A DNA stretch of 13,072 bases. Origin: Spartobacteria bacterium (GTDB lineage: Bacteria > Verrucomicrobiota > Verrucomicrobiia > Chthoniobacterales > UBA10450). Below are positions 4,671-12,324 of the stretch, in pieces. Position 1 is the first letter of the stretch; each line of letters opens with the position of its first letter. Below the pieces are notes generated by a model. The model was not told where the DNA came from. It saw only the letters and a list, made by a program, of their open reading frames with translations, and ran no database searches. Made by a program: the position numbers and the translations under genes. The stretch is taken from contig JAJPJU010000118.1 in the NCBI GenBank assembly GCA_021324035.1, positions 1 to 13,072 of the forward strand. Reading direction: 5' to 3'.

Positions 4671-6179
4671 ATGTTCGCACTTTTGTTCGACACCCAGCGA
4701 GTAGCGCTGACCGTTGGCGCGTTTATCGGAACATTTTTTGTTGCGCTGATGTTTGGGCGACTGCTCAAGCGCGGCACCGGCGTTCAGCTCGGCGTTCTTT
4801 ATCAACTGTTTTGTCTTACCCTCGCGTTTTACGCAGCACTCGCGGTCTACGGCGTCCAAGCAGATTGGCGCAACCACGTTGGCGCCGCGGCGATTTTGTT
4901 AAGCACGGCGCTCATTGTCGCGGTGGTTAATCGTTACGTTTGGGATTGGTATTTCGAAAAGCGCAAACAAACTCCGATTCCCCATTTTCTACGCGAGGTA
5001 GTCGGTGGCTTGATTTTTCTGGTCGCGTTGCTGTTGGTGCTTAGCGTCGGCTACCATGCTGAAAGGCAACTGACGGGTCTTCTCGCCGGCTCCGGGATTG
5101 CAGTGATCATTCTCGGTATCGCGGGTCAAAATCTCTTCAGCGGGATCATCGCCGGTATGTCGCTTCAAATAAACCGGCCTTACAAGGTCGGCGATTGGTT
5201 AAAGGTCGGCGATACTTACGGCGAAGTTCGCGAGATCAACTGGCGCTCCACCCGCCTTTGCACCAACGACAGCATTTATCTCGACATTCCAAACAATGAG
5301 ATGGTCGCGCGCACGATCACGAATCTCAGCTACCCGAACCGCACGCATTTCATGCGCCTCCAGATCAACGCCGAGTACAGTGCGCCGCCCAATCGCGTCA
5401 AAGAAGCGCTCATGCGCGCGACCATTCAGGTCCCCGGGGTGGAGAAAGACCCGCCGCCGCAGATTTACGTGAGTGAATACGCCGACTCGGCCATTGTTTA
5501 TCAAATCAAGTTCGCGATGACCACTCACTCCGGTTACTACGAAGTTCGCGACGGTATCTATACAAATGCCTGGTACGAATTCCGGCGACGCAACATCACC
5601 ATTCCCTTTCCGCAGCGCACGCTCCACCTTGAGCGCAAGACCAGCCGGCCTGCCGACGAGGGTCATGATGAAGCGTTCTCGATTTTGCGCGGCGAACCGT
5701 TGTTTCAATGTCTCTCCGACGGACAAATCGGCAATCTGGTCGGACAGTCGGACCTCAATCATTTCGGTCGCGGCGAGCGAGTGATTGAAGAAGGCGATGA
5801 CGGAGATTCGATGTTTATCCTGCTTCAGGGTTCTGCCCGGGTCTCCGTTGCGAAGAATGGATCGACCATTCCGGTAGCAACTTTGCGGTCAGGCGATTGC
5901 TTTGGCGAAATGTCGCTTTTAACCGGTGAGAAACGCAGCGCGACCGTACAGGCAGAGCGGGACTGCTACATAATGGAGATCGGCAAAGAAGTAATGGGCG
6001 CAGTCATTCGCGAATCGCCCGATTGTATGAAGCAGCTCAGCGAGCTACTGGCCAAGCGAAGAATGGAAACTGAAGGCATCCTCAAGGACGCCGCGAGTTC
6101 GGCCGCAGACCACGCAGCCAGACAGCGCGAATACACCGCCAACTTTCTCAACCGCCTGAAAACGTTTTTCGCGCTCTGA
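4671..6179 (+). CDS. MscS-family mechanosensitive channel with C-terminal cyclic-nucleotide domain (bCNG type)
   Basis: The protein has 502 residues. Hydrophobic helices lie at about 12-31, 44-62, 70-89 and 108-128, followed by the pore-lining TM3 and MscS signature (LLAGSGIAVIILGIAGQNLF, 137-156; SGIIAGMSLQINRPYKVGDW, 157-176). The beta domain and the C-terminal vestibule extend to about 320 (NWRSTRL, IPNNEM, ITIPFPQRTLHL). Residues ~338-465 form a cNMP-binding domain with VIEEGDDGDSMFILLQG and the cassette FGEMSLLTGEKRSA at 411-424 (E413, R422). This matches the bCNG subgroup of the MscS superfamily, ion channels gated or modulated by cAMP/cGMP and often poorly mechanosensitive. A short Ala-rich, possibly coiled-coil tail (470-500) follows. 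The start has no clear Shine-Dalgarno motif. It probably shares regulation with the adjacent cNMP-DUF1003 gene. Confidence 0.94.
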   Translation: MFALLFDTQRVALTVGAFIGTFFVALMFGRLLKRGTGVQLGVLYQLFCLTLAFYAALAVYGVQADWRNHVGAAAILLSTALIVAVVNRYVWDWYFEKRKQTPIPHFLREVVGGLIFLVALLLVLSVGYHAERQLTGLLAGSGIAVIILGIAGQNLFSGIIAGMSLQINRPYKVGDWLKVGDTYGEVREINWRSTRLCTNDSIYLDIPNNEMVARTITNLSYPNRTHFMRLQINAEYSAPPNRVKEALMRATIQVPGVEKDPPPQIYVSEYADSAIVYQIKFAMTTHSGYYEVRDGIYTNAWYEFRRRNITIPFPQRTLHLERKTSRPADEGHDEAFSILRGEPLFQCLSDGQIGNLVGQSDLNHFGRGERVIEEGDDGDSMFILLQGSARVSVAKNGSTIPVATLRSGDCFGEMSLLTGEKRSATVQAERDCYIMEIGKEVMGAVIRESPDCMKQLSELLAKRRMETEGILKDAASSAADHAARQREYTANFLNRLKTFFAL

Positions 6180-6472
6180 AGTTTGGTGCGTGGCAGTCGC
6201 GTCGACTTCAGCGGCGCTAAGCAGCGGCAAAGCTGAGTTATTGCCTCTCACGTCTGACCGCTGTCATCTGATCTCTTTCTTTTTTTTTGCGAACTTCCTT
6301 TCCTCGATTCCGGAGAAATCTAGTGAATGAAAATTGTGCCAGATTGGATCTGTCAGTCTGCGAGGCACTATTTTCCTTTACATCATTCCATCCACCCTGT
6401 TAGACGCTCACGTCGGCAGGGCCTCGCGAGCAACTCGGATGGGCATCGCGAAAACCCATTCAGGAGGCCCTT
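6180..6472 (+). other. Intergenic region upstream of the lipoprotein gene
   Basis: This 293-bp stretch has no convincing gene. It contains a pyrimidine-rich tract around 6270-6303 with a run of nine T at about 6281-6289, which has no strong hairpin before it, so I do not call a terminator. An ORF beginning at 6334 runs into the next gene in another frame and has no support. A -10-like TATTTT lies near 6370 without a good -35. The region ends with a strong AGGAGG ribosome-binding site for the next gene and probably holds its promoter. Confidence 0.5.
6462..6467 (+). promoter_or_regulatory. Consensus Shine-Dalgarno AGGAGG
   Basis: AGGAGG at 6462-6467 lies 5 bp before the ATG at 6473, a near-ideal arrangement. 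It decides the start of the lipoprotein gene and is the only full consensus Shine-Dalgarno motif at proper spacing that I see in the window. Confidence 0.85.
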
Positions 6473-7630
6473 ATGAAAAAAACTGCAAAGTGTTTGGTCG
6501 CGACTTTCGGATGCGTCTGGATTGCGCTGCAAATTGGGTGTGAAACACTTTCAACCACGGCCGGCGCGCCTTCGTCCGGGCCGGTCGACGGGCTGCTGTT
6601 CTATTATCTGCCGAGAGGAAAAGTTACCATAAGAGGTTCGGCACCGATCATAAGCTCGGCGGAAACAGACAATTCGAAACAAAAGAACTCAAAGCAAAAG
6701 GATTCAAAGCAGGAAGCGTCGCCAGAGCCGACTGGTTTACTATCAACAGAAGCGAACGCCGGTCGTTTTGCTGCCGGTCAGGCGGGCGGTGACCAAAAAG
6801 CACCAGCAACCGGCGGCGATTCTCCACCATCAGGTATTTCGGGCGGGGATGTTACCGTCAATGTAACCGCCGAAGTCGAAGCCGACGAAGGTGCCGGTGC
6901 CTACTATGTCCATCCGCGAGCTAACTACATGTATGACGACGAAGTTAAAGTCAGCGTCAAAAAGCATCTTTTAAGTACCGGAAACGTTACGACTGAGGAC
7001 AAAACGGCAGACATCATTGGGGCTATTGCATCCACTGCTAAGACCGGATGGCTCCTCGCTCGCACAGCTTCGGGCGAACCGACCCCGCCGCCAGCATTCA
7101 CTTTTTCGTTTCATCCTTCCAACGCTTCCGAAGTGGGCTTCGTGGTCGGCGAACTCAAACGCCGTGGAATTATACTATCCGTTACAGCAAATGGTGAAAC
7201 AGTGACAAAACGTAGTGCCGTCCATGATCCTTCAGACGCTGAACTGAATGATATGAAGGTTCGGGCCGAGCTATTTACAAAAGAAGGGAGCCCCGGACTA
7301 CTTTTTCGACCCGCGGCTGTTTACAACATATCACTGGTGTCCTCGAGCAAGAAGTCGCTCGGGCAAGAAATCAAAGTCACCCAGCAATTCGTTTTACCCG
7401 ACCCGACCCGATTATATGTGATGAGATATGACCGAATGGCCTTCGTAAAGAAAGTCAGACAAGTTGGCTTTACTGACGGGATGTTGACTGACTTCGACCA
7501 AAAGGCGCCGAGTCCGATTCTTGGATTTTTGGGAATCCCGAAGGCAATCCTGCAAGCCTTGGTTCCGATTCCGGCTGTTGGACCTTCCGGGAGCGCATCC
7601 TCATCTGGGATGAGCGCACCTAAGAGTTAG
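6473..7630 (+). CDS. Exported protein, candidate lipoprotein, function unknown
   Basis: I do not recognise a family. The 385-residue protein starts with a lysine-rich n-region (MKKTAK) and a hydrophobic stretch, and has Cys23 after ALQIG. This is lipobox-like, but position -3 is Gln rather than Leu, so lipidation is likely rather than certain. Mature features: GLLFYYLPRGKVTIRGS at about 40-56, a charged low-complexity repeat (NSKQK-NSKQK-DSKQE, about 67-81), a Gly/Ala/Pro-rich linker to ~120, a beta-rich middle (GDVTVNVTAEVEADEGAGAY, then ANYMYDDEVKVSV), a FTFSFHPSNASEVGFVVGEL segment near 210-230, and a low-complexity C-terminal tail (Ser/Gly/Ala/Pro). It sits on its own transcript start (strong AGGAGG) and 47 bp before the next secreted protein, so it could lead the downstream exported-protein cluster. 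Confidence 0.75.
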   Translation: MKKTAKCLVATFGCVWIALQIGCETLSTTAGAPSSGPVDGLLFYYLPRGKVTIRGSAPIISSAETDNSKQKNSKQKDSKQEASPEPTGLLSTEANAGRFAAGQAGGDQKAPATGGDSPPSGISGGDVTVNVTAEVEADEGAGAYYVHPRANYMYDDEVKVSVKKHLLSTGNVTTEDKTADIIGAIASTAKTGWLLARTASGEPTPPPAFTFSFHPSNASEVGFVVGELKRRGIILSVTANGETVTKRSAVHDPSDAELNDMKVRAELFTKEGSPGLLFRPAAVYNISLVSSSKKSLGQEIKVTQQFVLPDPTRLYVMRYDRMAFVKKVRQVGFTDGMLTDFDQKAPSPILGFLGIPKAILQALVPIPAVGPSGSASSSGMSAPKS

Positions 7631-7677
7631 TTATAACCAGCGAATAATTTAAAAGTAGGACAAAAAATCTATCAATT

Positions 7678-8601
7678 ATGAAACGACTTATATTTAAGGC
7701 TCTGCTGCTTGTTGTTCCAGCATCCTTTGCTTGCGGTGAGTTGGCGGATAGCCAAATACCGGCGGTGGCGAAACAGTCGATATTCACCTTCGAAGGTACG
7801 ATAAAGGTGTTGAATAAATCCAACGTGCCAAATGTTTCGGACCTAAGTAAGTCGCTGATAGTCAGCGTTGATAATGTAAAAACGCAGACACCTACAGCCT
7901 CGAAAGCGTTCGGTTCCTGGATCGGCAAAGAGATAACGGTTCTTCGCGGATCGGATTCGGCGACAAACGTTGAGCTGAAAGTCGGAGACCGAGCGACATT
8001 TTACACAAAGCCTTTTCTATACGCCGATAACGTTGCTGTCTCGGCGATAGGCATAACCAAGGGTTCAGCAAGCAGCGGTTGCTGCCTCGGCAACATTATG
8101 GCCATGGCCGCTGAAGAAAAGGCGAATGATCTATTAAAGGCCGAGGTTTCAAACGCGGAAGCGGTTGTTACCGGAAAGGTGACCAACGTGCGTTCGCTAA
8201 CGGAGCCCAAAATGGCTGCTCTGAAAATGATGAACGAGAAGCAGGTTGCGCCGCGCGTATCGGAACATGACCCGAAGTGGCAGGAGGCAGTTATAAGCGT
8301 TCAGGCCGTTGGTAAAGGCGAACCTCAGAAAGAGGTCGTCGTCATTTTCCCGGGCAGCGACGACAGAATGTGGGATAGAGCGCCGAAATTTCAAAAAGGC
8401 CAGGTGGGCACTTGGATCCTGCATAAGAACCAAATTAAAAACCCGAGTGTGGCAGATGTCCTATTAGCTCGCGAGACTGACCAACCGAACCAGCCGACAG
8501 CCTACACGACGCTCAACAACGAAGATTTCCATCCTGCCGACGTCGACGGAAAAAACCAGGCCCGGATTCAGCGGGCTATTGAGGAAACAAGGCCTAAGTA
8601 A
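7678..8601 (+). CDS. Secreted protein with two similar beta-rich halves, function unknown
   Basis: The 307-residue protein has an N-terminal signal peptide (MKRLIFKALLLVVPASFACG); cleavage is likely near residue 18-22, and Cys19 may instead act as a lipidation site (PASFAC is a poor lipobox). Two segments look related. Residues ~34-112 read FEGTIKVL ... SLIVSVDNV ... GKEITVLRGSD ... LKVGDRATFYTK. Residues ~160-250 read VTGKVTNV ... AVISVQAVGKGE ... EVVVIFPGSD ... FQKGQVGTWILHK. Both have the order V-x-G-x-V, V-S-V, V-x-x-x-x-G-S-D, then K-V-G-D/K-G-Q before a closing strand, suggesting OB-like or Ig-like tandem domains. A GCC motif (Cys135-Cys136) lies between the halves. No enzyme motif is seen. 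It is 28 bp upstream of the beta-propeller gene and probably in one operon with it and the peroxidase. Confidence 0.8.
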   Translation: MKRLIFKALLLVVPASFACGELADSQIPAVAKQSIFTFEGTIKVLNKSNVPNVSDLSKSLIVSVDNVKTQTPTASKAFGSWIGKEITVLRGSDSATNVELKVGDRATFYTKPFLYADNVAVSAIGITKGSASSGCCLGNIMAMAAEEKANDLLKAEVSNAEAVVTGKVTNVRSLTEPKMAALKMMNEKQVAPRVSEHDPKWQEAVISVQAVGKGEPQKEVVVIFPGSDDRMWDRAPKFQKGQVGTWILHKNQIKNPSVADVLLARETDQPNQPTAYTTLNNEDFHPADVDGKNQARIQRAIEETRPK

Positions 8602-8629
8602 GGTGATTAGCAGCCTCCTAGAAAACCTT

Positions 8630-10072
8630 ATGACATCTTTGATGAAACAAACGTTACTCTGTTGCCTGTTCTGGCCGATTCTTTCGTTCGCGGATATCAA
8701 GGTAGTTGACGTTATTCCTAAGTCATTGAGTGACGAGACCAACAACGACAGTGAGCCAAATCTCGCAGTGAATCCGACGAATCCACGACAGATTGCAGCG
8801 TCAGCTTTTACCCCGGATCCTCTCGGCGGCGATACAGCACCCATTTTTGTCTCGATTGATGGTGGTAAGAGTTGGGCATTAAATTCAATCTTACCCAGTC
8901 AGATGGAAACGGGAGATATAACTCTCCGATTCGGTGGAAGTTCTAACGTTCTGTATGCCGCTATTTTGCGGCAACCAATCAAGGATCAACATCCCGAAAT
9001 GGTCATATGTCGAACATCAAGTTTTACTGACCCGAAGCTCATGGACGAGTTGATCACTCGAAAAGGTGACCTAGGAGTAGATCAACCATACATCGCTGCA
9101 TCAACTATTGCCGGCAAAGACCGCGTTTTCATCGGAGACAATGATTTGAATGACGCGGACGGACACACTGCAAGTATTGATCGCTCGCTGGATTCTGCTG
9201 CGGTCCCCGCGCCAGCTGGATTTAGTAATCCATTCCGTATTGAGACACGGTCTACGATTCAGCAAGATGGACCGCAGATACGCGCCGCGATCGCTTCTGA
9301 TGGCAAGACAGTTTACAGCATATTCTATAGGTGGATTGGCTCTACTGGAAGCTCCCTAAACGTTGATGTGGTTGTTGTCAGAGATTCCAATGGCGGGGCA
9401 GGCCAGGCGCTTTTTAGCGACTTGAAGGATCCAAAGGATAATCTGGCCGGCGTTCGCGTAGCGACAAATCGGAGACTACCATGGGACGGTCGTTTGGGCG
9501 GCGAAAGACTGGGCGGTGACGTCGCCATTGCAGTAAATCCGCACGATATGAACTTGGTCTACATCGCATGGGCGGACGAAACCCGCGGATCTTATACTTT
9601 GCATTTGATGCGGTCCAAGGATGGCGGCGCAACATGGTCAGCAGACCTCCGGACGCTGAAAACCGCGAAGAATCCGGGCTTGGCCATTAACGATCAGGGC
9701 GTCGTCGGTTTCCTCTACCAGCAGGTAGTGGATAATGGTGCAGAACAAGATTGGGTCACGTCTTTCGAGCAATCAGCAAATTTCGATTCGTCGCCGAAAC
9801 CAATTATTCTTTCCAAGTTTCCAGTGCCAGATTGGTCTCCTCACGTTCCGTTTATTGGGGACTATCTTCACTTGATGGCAGTGGGGAATGACTTCCATGG
9901 CATCTTTTCGGCTGATAATACCCCCGACAAAGCAAACTTCCCGTCTGGCGTGGTGTTTCAGAGGAATGCGGATTTCGGACGCAAAGTCCTTCTCGGTACA
10001 GACAACTCGACGATCATAGATTCGTCGATCGACCCCTATTATTTTGAAATCGCGGGATCGCCGACCCACTAA
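8630..10072 (+). CDS. Exported sialidase-fold (BNR/Asp-box) beta-propeller protein
   Basis: From the ATG at 8630 the protein has 480 residues; an ATG at 8642 (4 codons later) gives an equally good signal peptide (MKQTLLCCLFWPILSFA). A TTG at 8579 inside the previous gene is unlikely to be the start. Propeller features: EPNLAVNPTNPRQIAASAF at 42-60, typical of exo-sialidase-like and YVTN-like proteins; Asp-box 1 SIDGGKSW at 75-82; AIAVNPHDMNLVYIAWADE near 299-317; Asp-box 2 SKDGGATW at 329-336; and a closing FIGDYLHLMAVGNDFHGIFS at 408-427. The catalytic Arg triad and Tyr of true sialidases are not evident, so I call only the fold; it could be a binding scaffold. Its stop overlaps the peroxidase start (TAATG), implying coupled translation with that gene. 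Confidence 0.88.
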   Translation: MTSLMKQTLLCCLFWPILSFADIKVVDVIPKSLSDETNNDSEPNLAVNPTNPRQIAASAFTPDPLGGDTAPIFVSIDGGKSWALNSILPSQMETGDITLRFGGSSNVLYAAILRQPIKDQHPEMVICRTSSFTDPKLMDELITRKGDLGVDQPYIAASTIAGKDRVFIGDNDLNDADGHTASIDRSLDSAAVPAPAGFSNPFRIETRSTIQQDGPQIRAAIASDGKTVYSIFYRWIGSTGSSLNVDVVVVRDSNGGAGQALFSDLKDPKDNLAGVRVATNRRLPWDGRLGGERLGGDVAIAVNPHDMNLVYIAWADETRGSYTLHLMRSKDGGATWSADLRTLKTAKNPGLAINDQGVVGFLYQQVVDNGAEQDWVTSFEQSANFDSSPKPIILSKFPVPDWSPHVPFIGDYLHLMAVGNDFHGIFSADNTPDKANFPSGVVFQRNADFGRKVLLGTDNSTIIDSSIDPYYFEIAGSPTH

Positions 10073-11766
10073 TGATTTCGCGGCGTAAATTTTTTCAAAC
10101 TGCGGCCGTGGGCTCAGCCGGCCTGGCAGTAGGCGGCACCTCCGCTGTCGCGCGCAATGCGGTGCTAACTACGCGGGCTCTCCTCGCGTCCGCAGGCACT
10201 GAAGGACCCGCTCCCGGTGGCTACACCAGGATGTTTCCGAACTTAAAGCCGGCGTCAGTGCCATCGCCTCTAGATACTGAGATCGGCTTGCATGCGCTCG
10301 GTGAAGCGATGGTCGATCAAAGCGCACCGACTAACGGAATGCGTGAGAGCAGGCCAACGGCGCCGACGGCGGGTTATACTTACTTTGGCCAGTTCATCGA
10401 TCATGATCTCACGCTCGACCTGACTTCGCTCGCTCATGCGGGGCTTAATGCAGACAGCGTTGAGCAAATTCAAAACTTTCGGACGCCATATCTGGACCTG
10501 GATCAGCTCTATGGCGGCGGCCCAAATTTGTCACCATTTCTTTACCGTAACGAGACCGATCCTTCGCAACGCGGTAAAGAGCAGTTTTTGATTGGGAAGA
10601 CCAGTGCCGGTACGCTGGACGATTTGCCGCGCAATCCGGAAGGCATCGCACTTACCGCAGATCCGCGACAAGACGAGAACCTGATTCTCGCTCAGTTGCA
10701 TGTCGCGTTCCTAAAACTGCATAATTTCGTCATTAGCCAGCCCCAGGCGATGAGTGCTTCACCACTTTATCGGCGGCAGGGCGATTCGGATTTTGCGGTC
10801 GCACAGCGGATCGTGAGATGGCACTACCAATGGATCGTACGCCATGATTACCTCGAGACTATCACAAACGAAACGGTCGGTAAGAATCTTGCAAATTTGG
10901 AGCGAACCAAACGTGCATTACCTCCGAAAGATTTCAGGATACCGGTAGAATTTAGTGCCGCAGCTTTCCGGTTTGGCCACAGTATGGTCCGGAACAGTTA
11001 TGACAGCATTAACAAGCAACAGAAAAACGTTGCCCTACAAACGCTATTATATTTAACGGGATCACAGGGTTTGACGCCGCCAGGAGATAAAGCCAACGTG
11101 GCGCTGCCGGCAGAATGGCGGGTATGCTGGAACAGGTTTTTTGAAATTCCTCCACATACGACCTGGTTAAACAGTGCGGAGACAATCGATACAAAGATAG
11201 CTGGCAGCTTGCATCATCTTGATGAACCGCGCCTAAAACAATTTAGCATTAAGGCTGCGACAGAGGTTGTGGAACCGAGCTTGCCCGTTCGCACGTTATT
11301 GCGCGGCTTTCGCATGGGCTTGCCGTCTGGCGAACAGGTAGCTAAAGAGGTCGCTAAACGAATGCCCGGGATCAAGGTCCTTAAAGAGGATGAAATCATC
11401 GGCGGACCGCATGAGGAGATTTTAAAGAATCCCAAGTACGGTCTTCGCAAGAATACGCCTCTCTGGTACTACATTCTTAAAGAGGCTGAGCTTGAAAAGG
11501 TGCCACTTCCCGGAACCGCCAATCCGCTTCCTGGGGCGAACCCACCGAAGTTTGCGAACGGTATTTCGCTTGGGCCTGTCGGTAGCTACATAGTGGCTGA
11601 TACTCTACTTGGGGCGCTAGTAGCAGACCAAGGTTCCTACTTGTGGGGAGATTACCCGAACTGGCAACCTACTTTACAAGGTACCAGCTCAGGGCAGGGT
11701 AGATCGATGGCCAACCTTTTGGCGCTAGTTTCGACGCCTGATCCAGGCGACGACCACTGCGACTAA
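10072..11766 (+). CDS. Tat-exported animal-type heme peroxidase
   Basis: The 564-residue protein belongs to the peroxidase-cyclooxygenase (animal heme peroxidase) superfamily, which uses H2O2 to oxidise halides, phenols or tyrosines. A twin-arginine signal (SRRKFF, then AAVGSAGLAVGG) points to folded export with cofactor. Key residues: distal GQFIDHD with Q107, D110 (possible heme ester), H111 and D112 (Ca2+ ligand by analogy to myeloperoxidase); ADPRQDEN with catalytic R199 and E202; FLKLHN at 213-218; proximal H303 in AAAFRFGHS. The motif TLLRGFRMGLPSG (408-420) is the usual proximal-Asn motif, but Thr408 takes the place of Asn. The gene overlaps the beta-propeller gene by one base and converges with a minus-strand gene 3 bp downstream. 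Substrate is unknown. Confidence 0.94.
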   Translation: MISRRKFFQTAAVGSAGLAVGGTSAVARNAVLTTRALLASAGTEGPAPGGYTRMFPNLKPASVPSPLDTEIGLHALGEAMVDQSAPTNGMRESRPTAPTAGYTYFGQFIDHDLTLDLTSLAHAGLNADSVEQIQNFRTPYLDLDQLYGGGPNLSPFLYRNETDPSQRGKEQFLIGKTSAGTLDDLPRNPEGIALTADPRQDENLILAQLHVAFLKLHNFVISQPQAMSASPLYRRQGDSDFAVAQRIVRWHYQWIVRHDYLETITNETVGKNLANLERTKRALPPKDFRIPVEFSAAAFRFGHSMVRNSYDSINKQQKNVALQTLLYLTGSQGLTPPGDKANVALPAEWRVCWNRFFEIPPHTTWLNSAETIDTKIAGSLHHLDEPRLKQFSIKAATEVVEPSLPVRTLLRGFRMGLPSGEQVAKEVAKRMPGIKVLKEDEIIGGPHEEILKNPKYGLRKNTPLWYYILKEAELEKVPLPGTANPLPGANPPKFANGISLGPVGSYIVADTLLGALVADQGSYLWGDYPNWQPTLQGTSSGQGRSMANLLALVSTPDPGDDHCD

Positions 11767-11769
11767 AGT

Positions 11770-12315
11770 CTAGTGGGGACGCGGGGTGTTCAGTCGCCAA
11801 GCCTGATAACAGCACATCATATAGTCTTCGTAGTGGTAATCCTTGCTCTTGTCGGCGTCTTTTGGTGGCAAGACAAAAACGTGAACATTCTCGTTCGATC
11901 TCGACGTCCAATTGAGGGCAAGCGTGTTTGCCGCCATGCCCATTGCGCTGGCGTTTGGCGCCGGAGTGGGATTGGCGCCCGGTGCGCTTTGGGGTTCGTA
12001 GAAGATGATGACGCGATCATCAGGAATGTTGATGTTACCGACTTCGGCGACTGCAGCTTTGGCGGACTGGGGCGACTTCGTTAGCCGGCTCCGAAAGGCC
12101 GGATCGCGGACGGCTTTGGTCAGCGTTGCGTCAAAAGCCAGGATTGCCGCATCGTAAGGCACCGCTACCGGCCATGCCGCTCGTCCGGCTGCGCGTGTCT
12201 TAGTACTCTTTGTCTTGGCAGCTGATATGGATAAACCGGCTGAGCATAATATTAGTACGACCGACGCAGCCCGCGTCATGTAACCCTTTGTTTTTTTTGA
12301 TGCTATCTTATTCAT
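11770..12315 (-). CDS. Exported protein with NHLP (nitrile-hydratase-leader-like) domain and Cys-Cys tail
   Basis: The protein has 181 residues from the ATG at 12315. A second ATG (residue 13, 12279) lies directly before the hydrophobic signal (TRAASVVLILCSAGLSISA), just after an A8 tract, and could be the true start. Residues ~62-106 (DATLTKAVRDPAFRSRLTKS, AAVAEVGNINIPDDRVIIFY) match the pattern of the NHLP/nitrile hydratase alpha leader domain (A..D..FR..L...P..A....G..IP..V.......). The domain's usual end (LHLVLPP) appears at 144-151 as VHVFVLPP, after a ~37-residue Pro/Ala/Asn-rich insert. The tail is acidic and aromatic with a Cys pair (DYHYEDYMMCCYQAW, 159-173). NHLP domains normally serve as RiPP leaders and are not preceded by a signal peptide. 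The gene starts 9 bp after the TPR gene. Domain call by pattern memory only. Confidence 0.7.
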   Translation of the reverse strand: MNKIASKKTKGYMTRAASVVLILCSAGLSISAAKTKSTKTRAAGRAAWPVAVPYDAAILAFDATLTKAVRDPAFRSRLTKSPQSAKAAVAEVGNINIPDDRVIIFYEPQSAPGANPTPAPNASAMGMAANTLALNWTSRSNENVHVFVLPPKDADKSKDYHYEDYMMCCYQAWRLNTPRPH

Positions 12316-12324
12316 AATGGGTTC

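Noticed and set aside
5199..5762. Minus-strand ORF of 187 residues inside the MscS-cNMP gene
   Set aside because: It lies wholly inside an unambiguous channel gene and shows no domain pattern.
8630..10072. Functional sialidase
   Set aside because: Only the Asp-box propeller pattern is visible; the catalytic Arg triad and nucleophilic Tyr/Glu cannot be identified, so enzymatic activity is not claimed.
11773..12084. Plus-strand ORF of 103 residues downstream of the peroxidase
   Set aside because: It is antisense to the NHLP-domain gene, which has a signal peptide and a recognisable domain; the plus-strand frame has neither.
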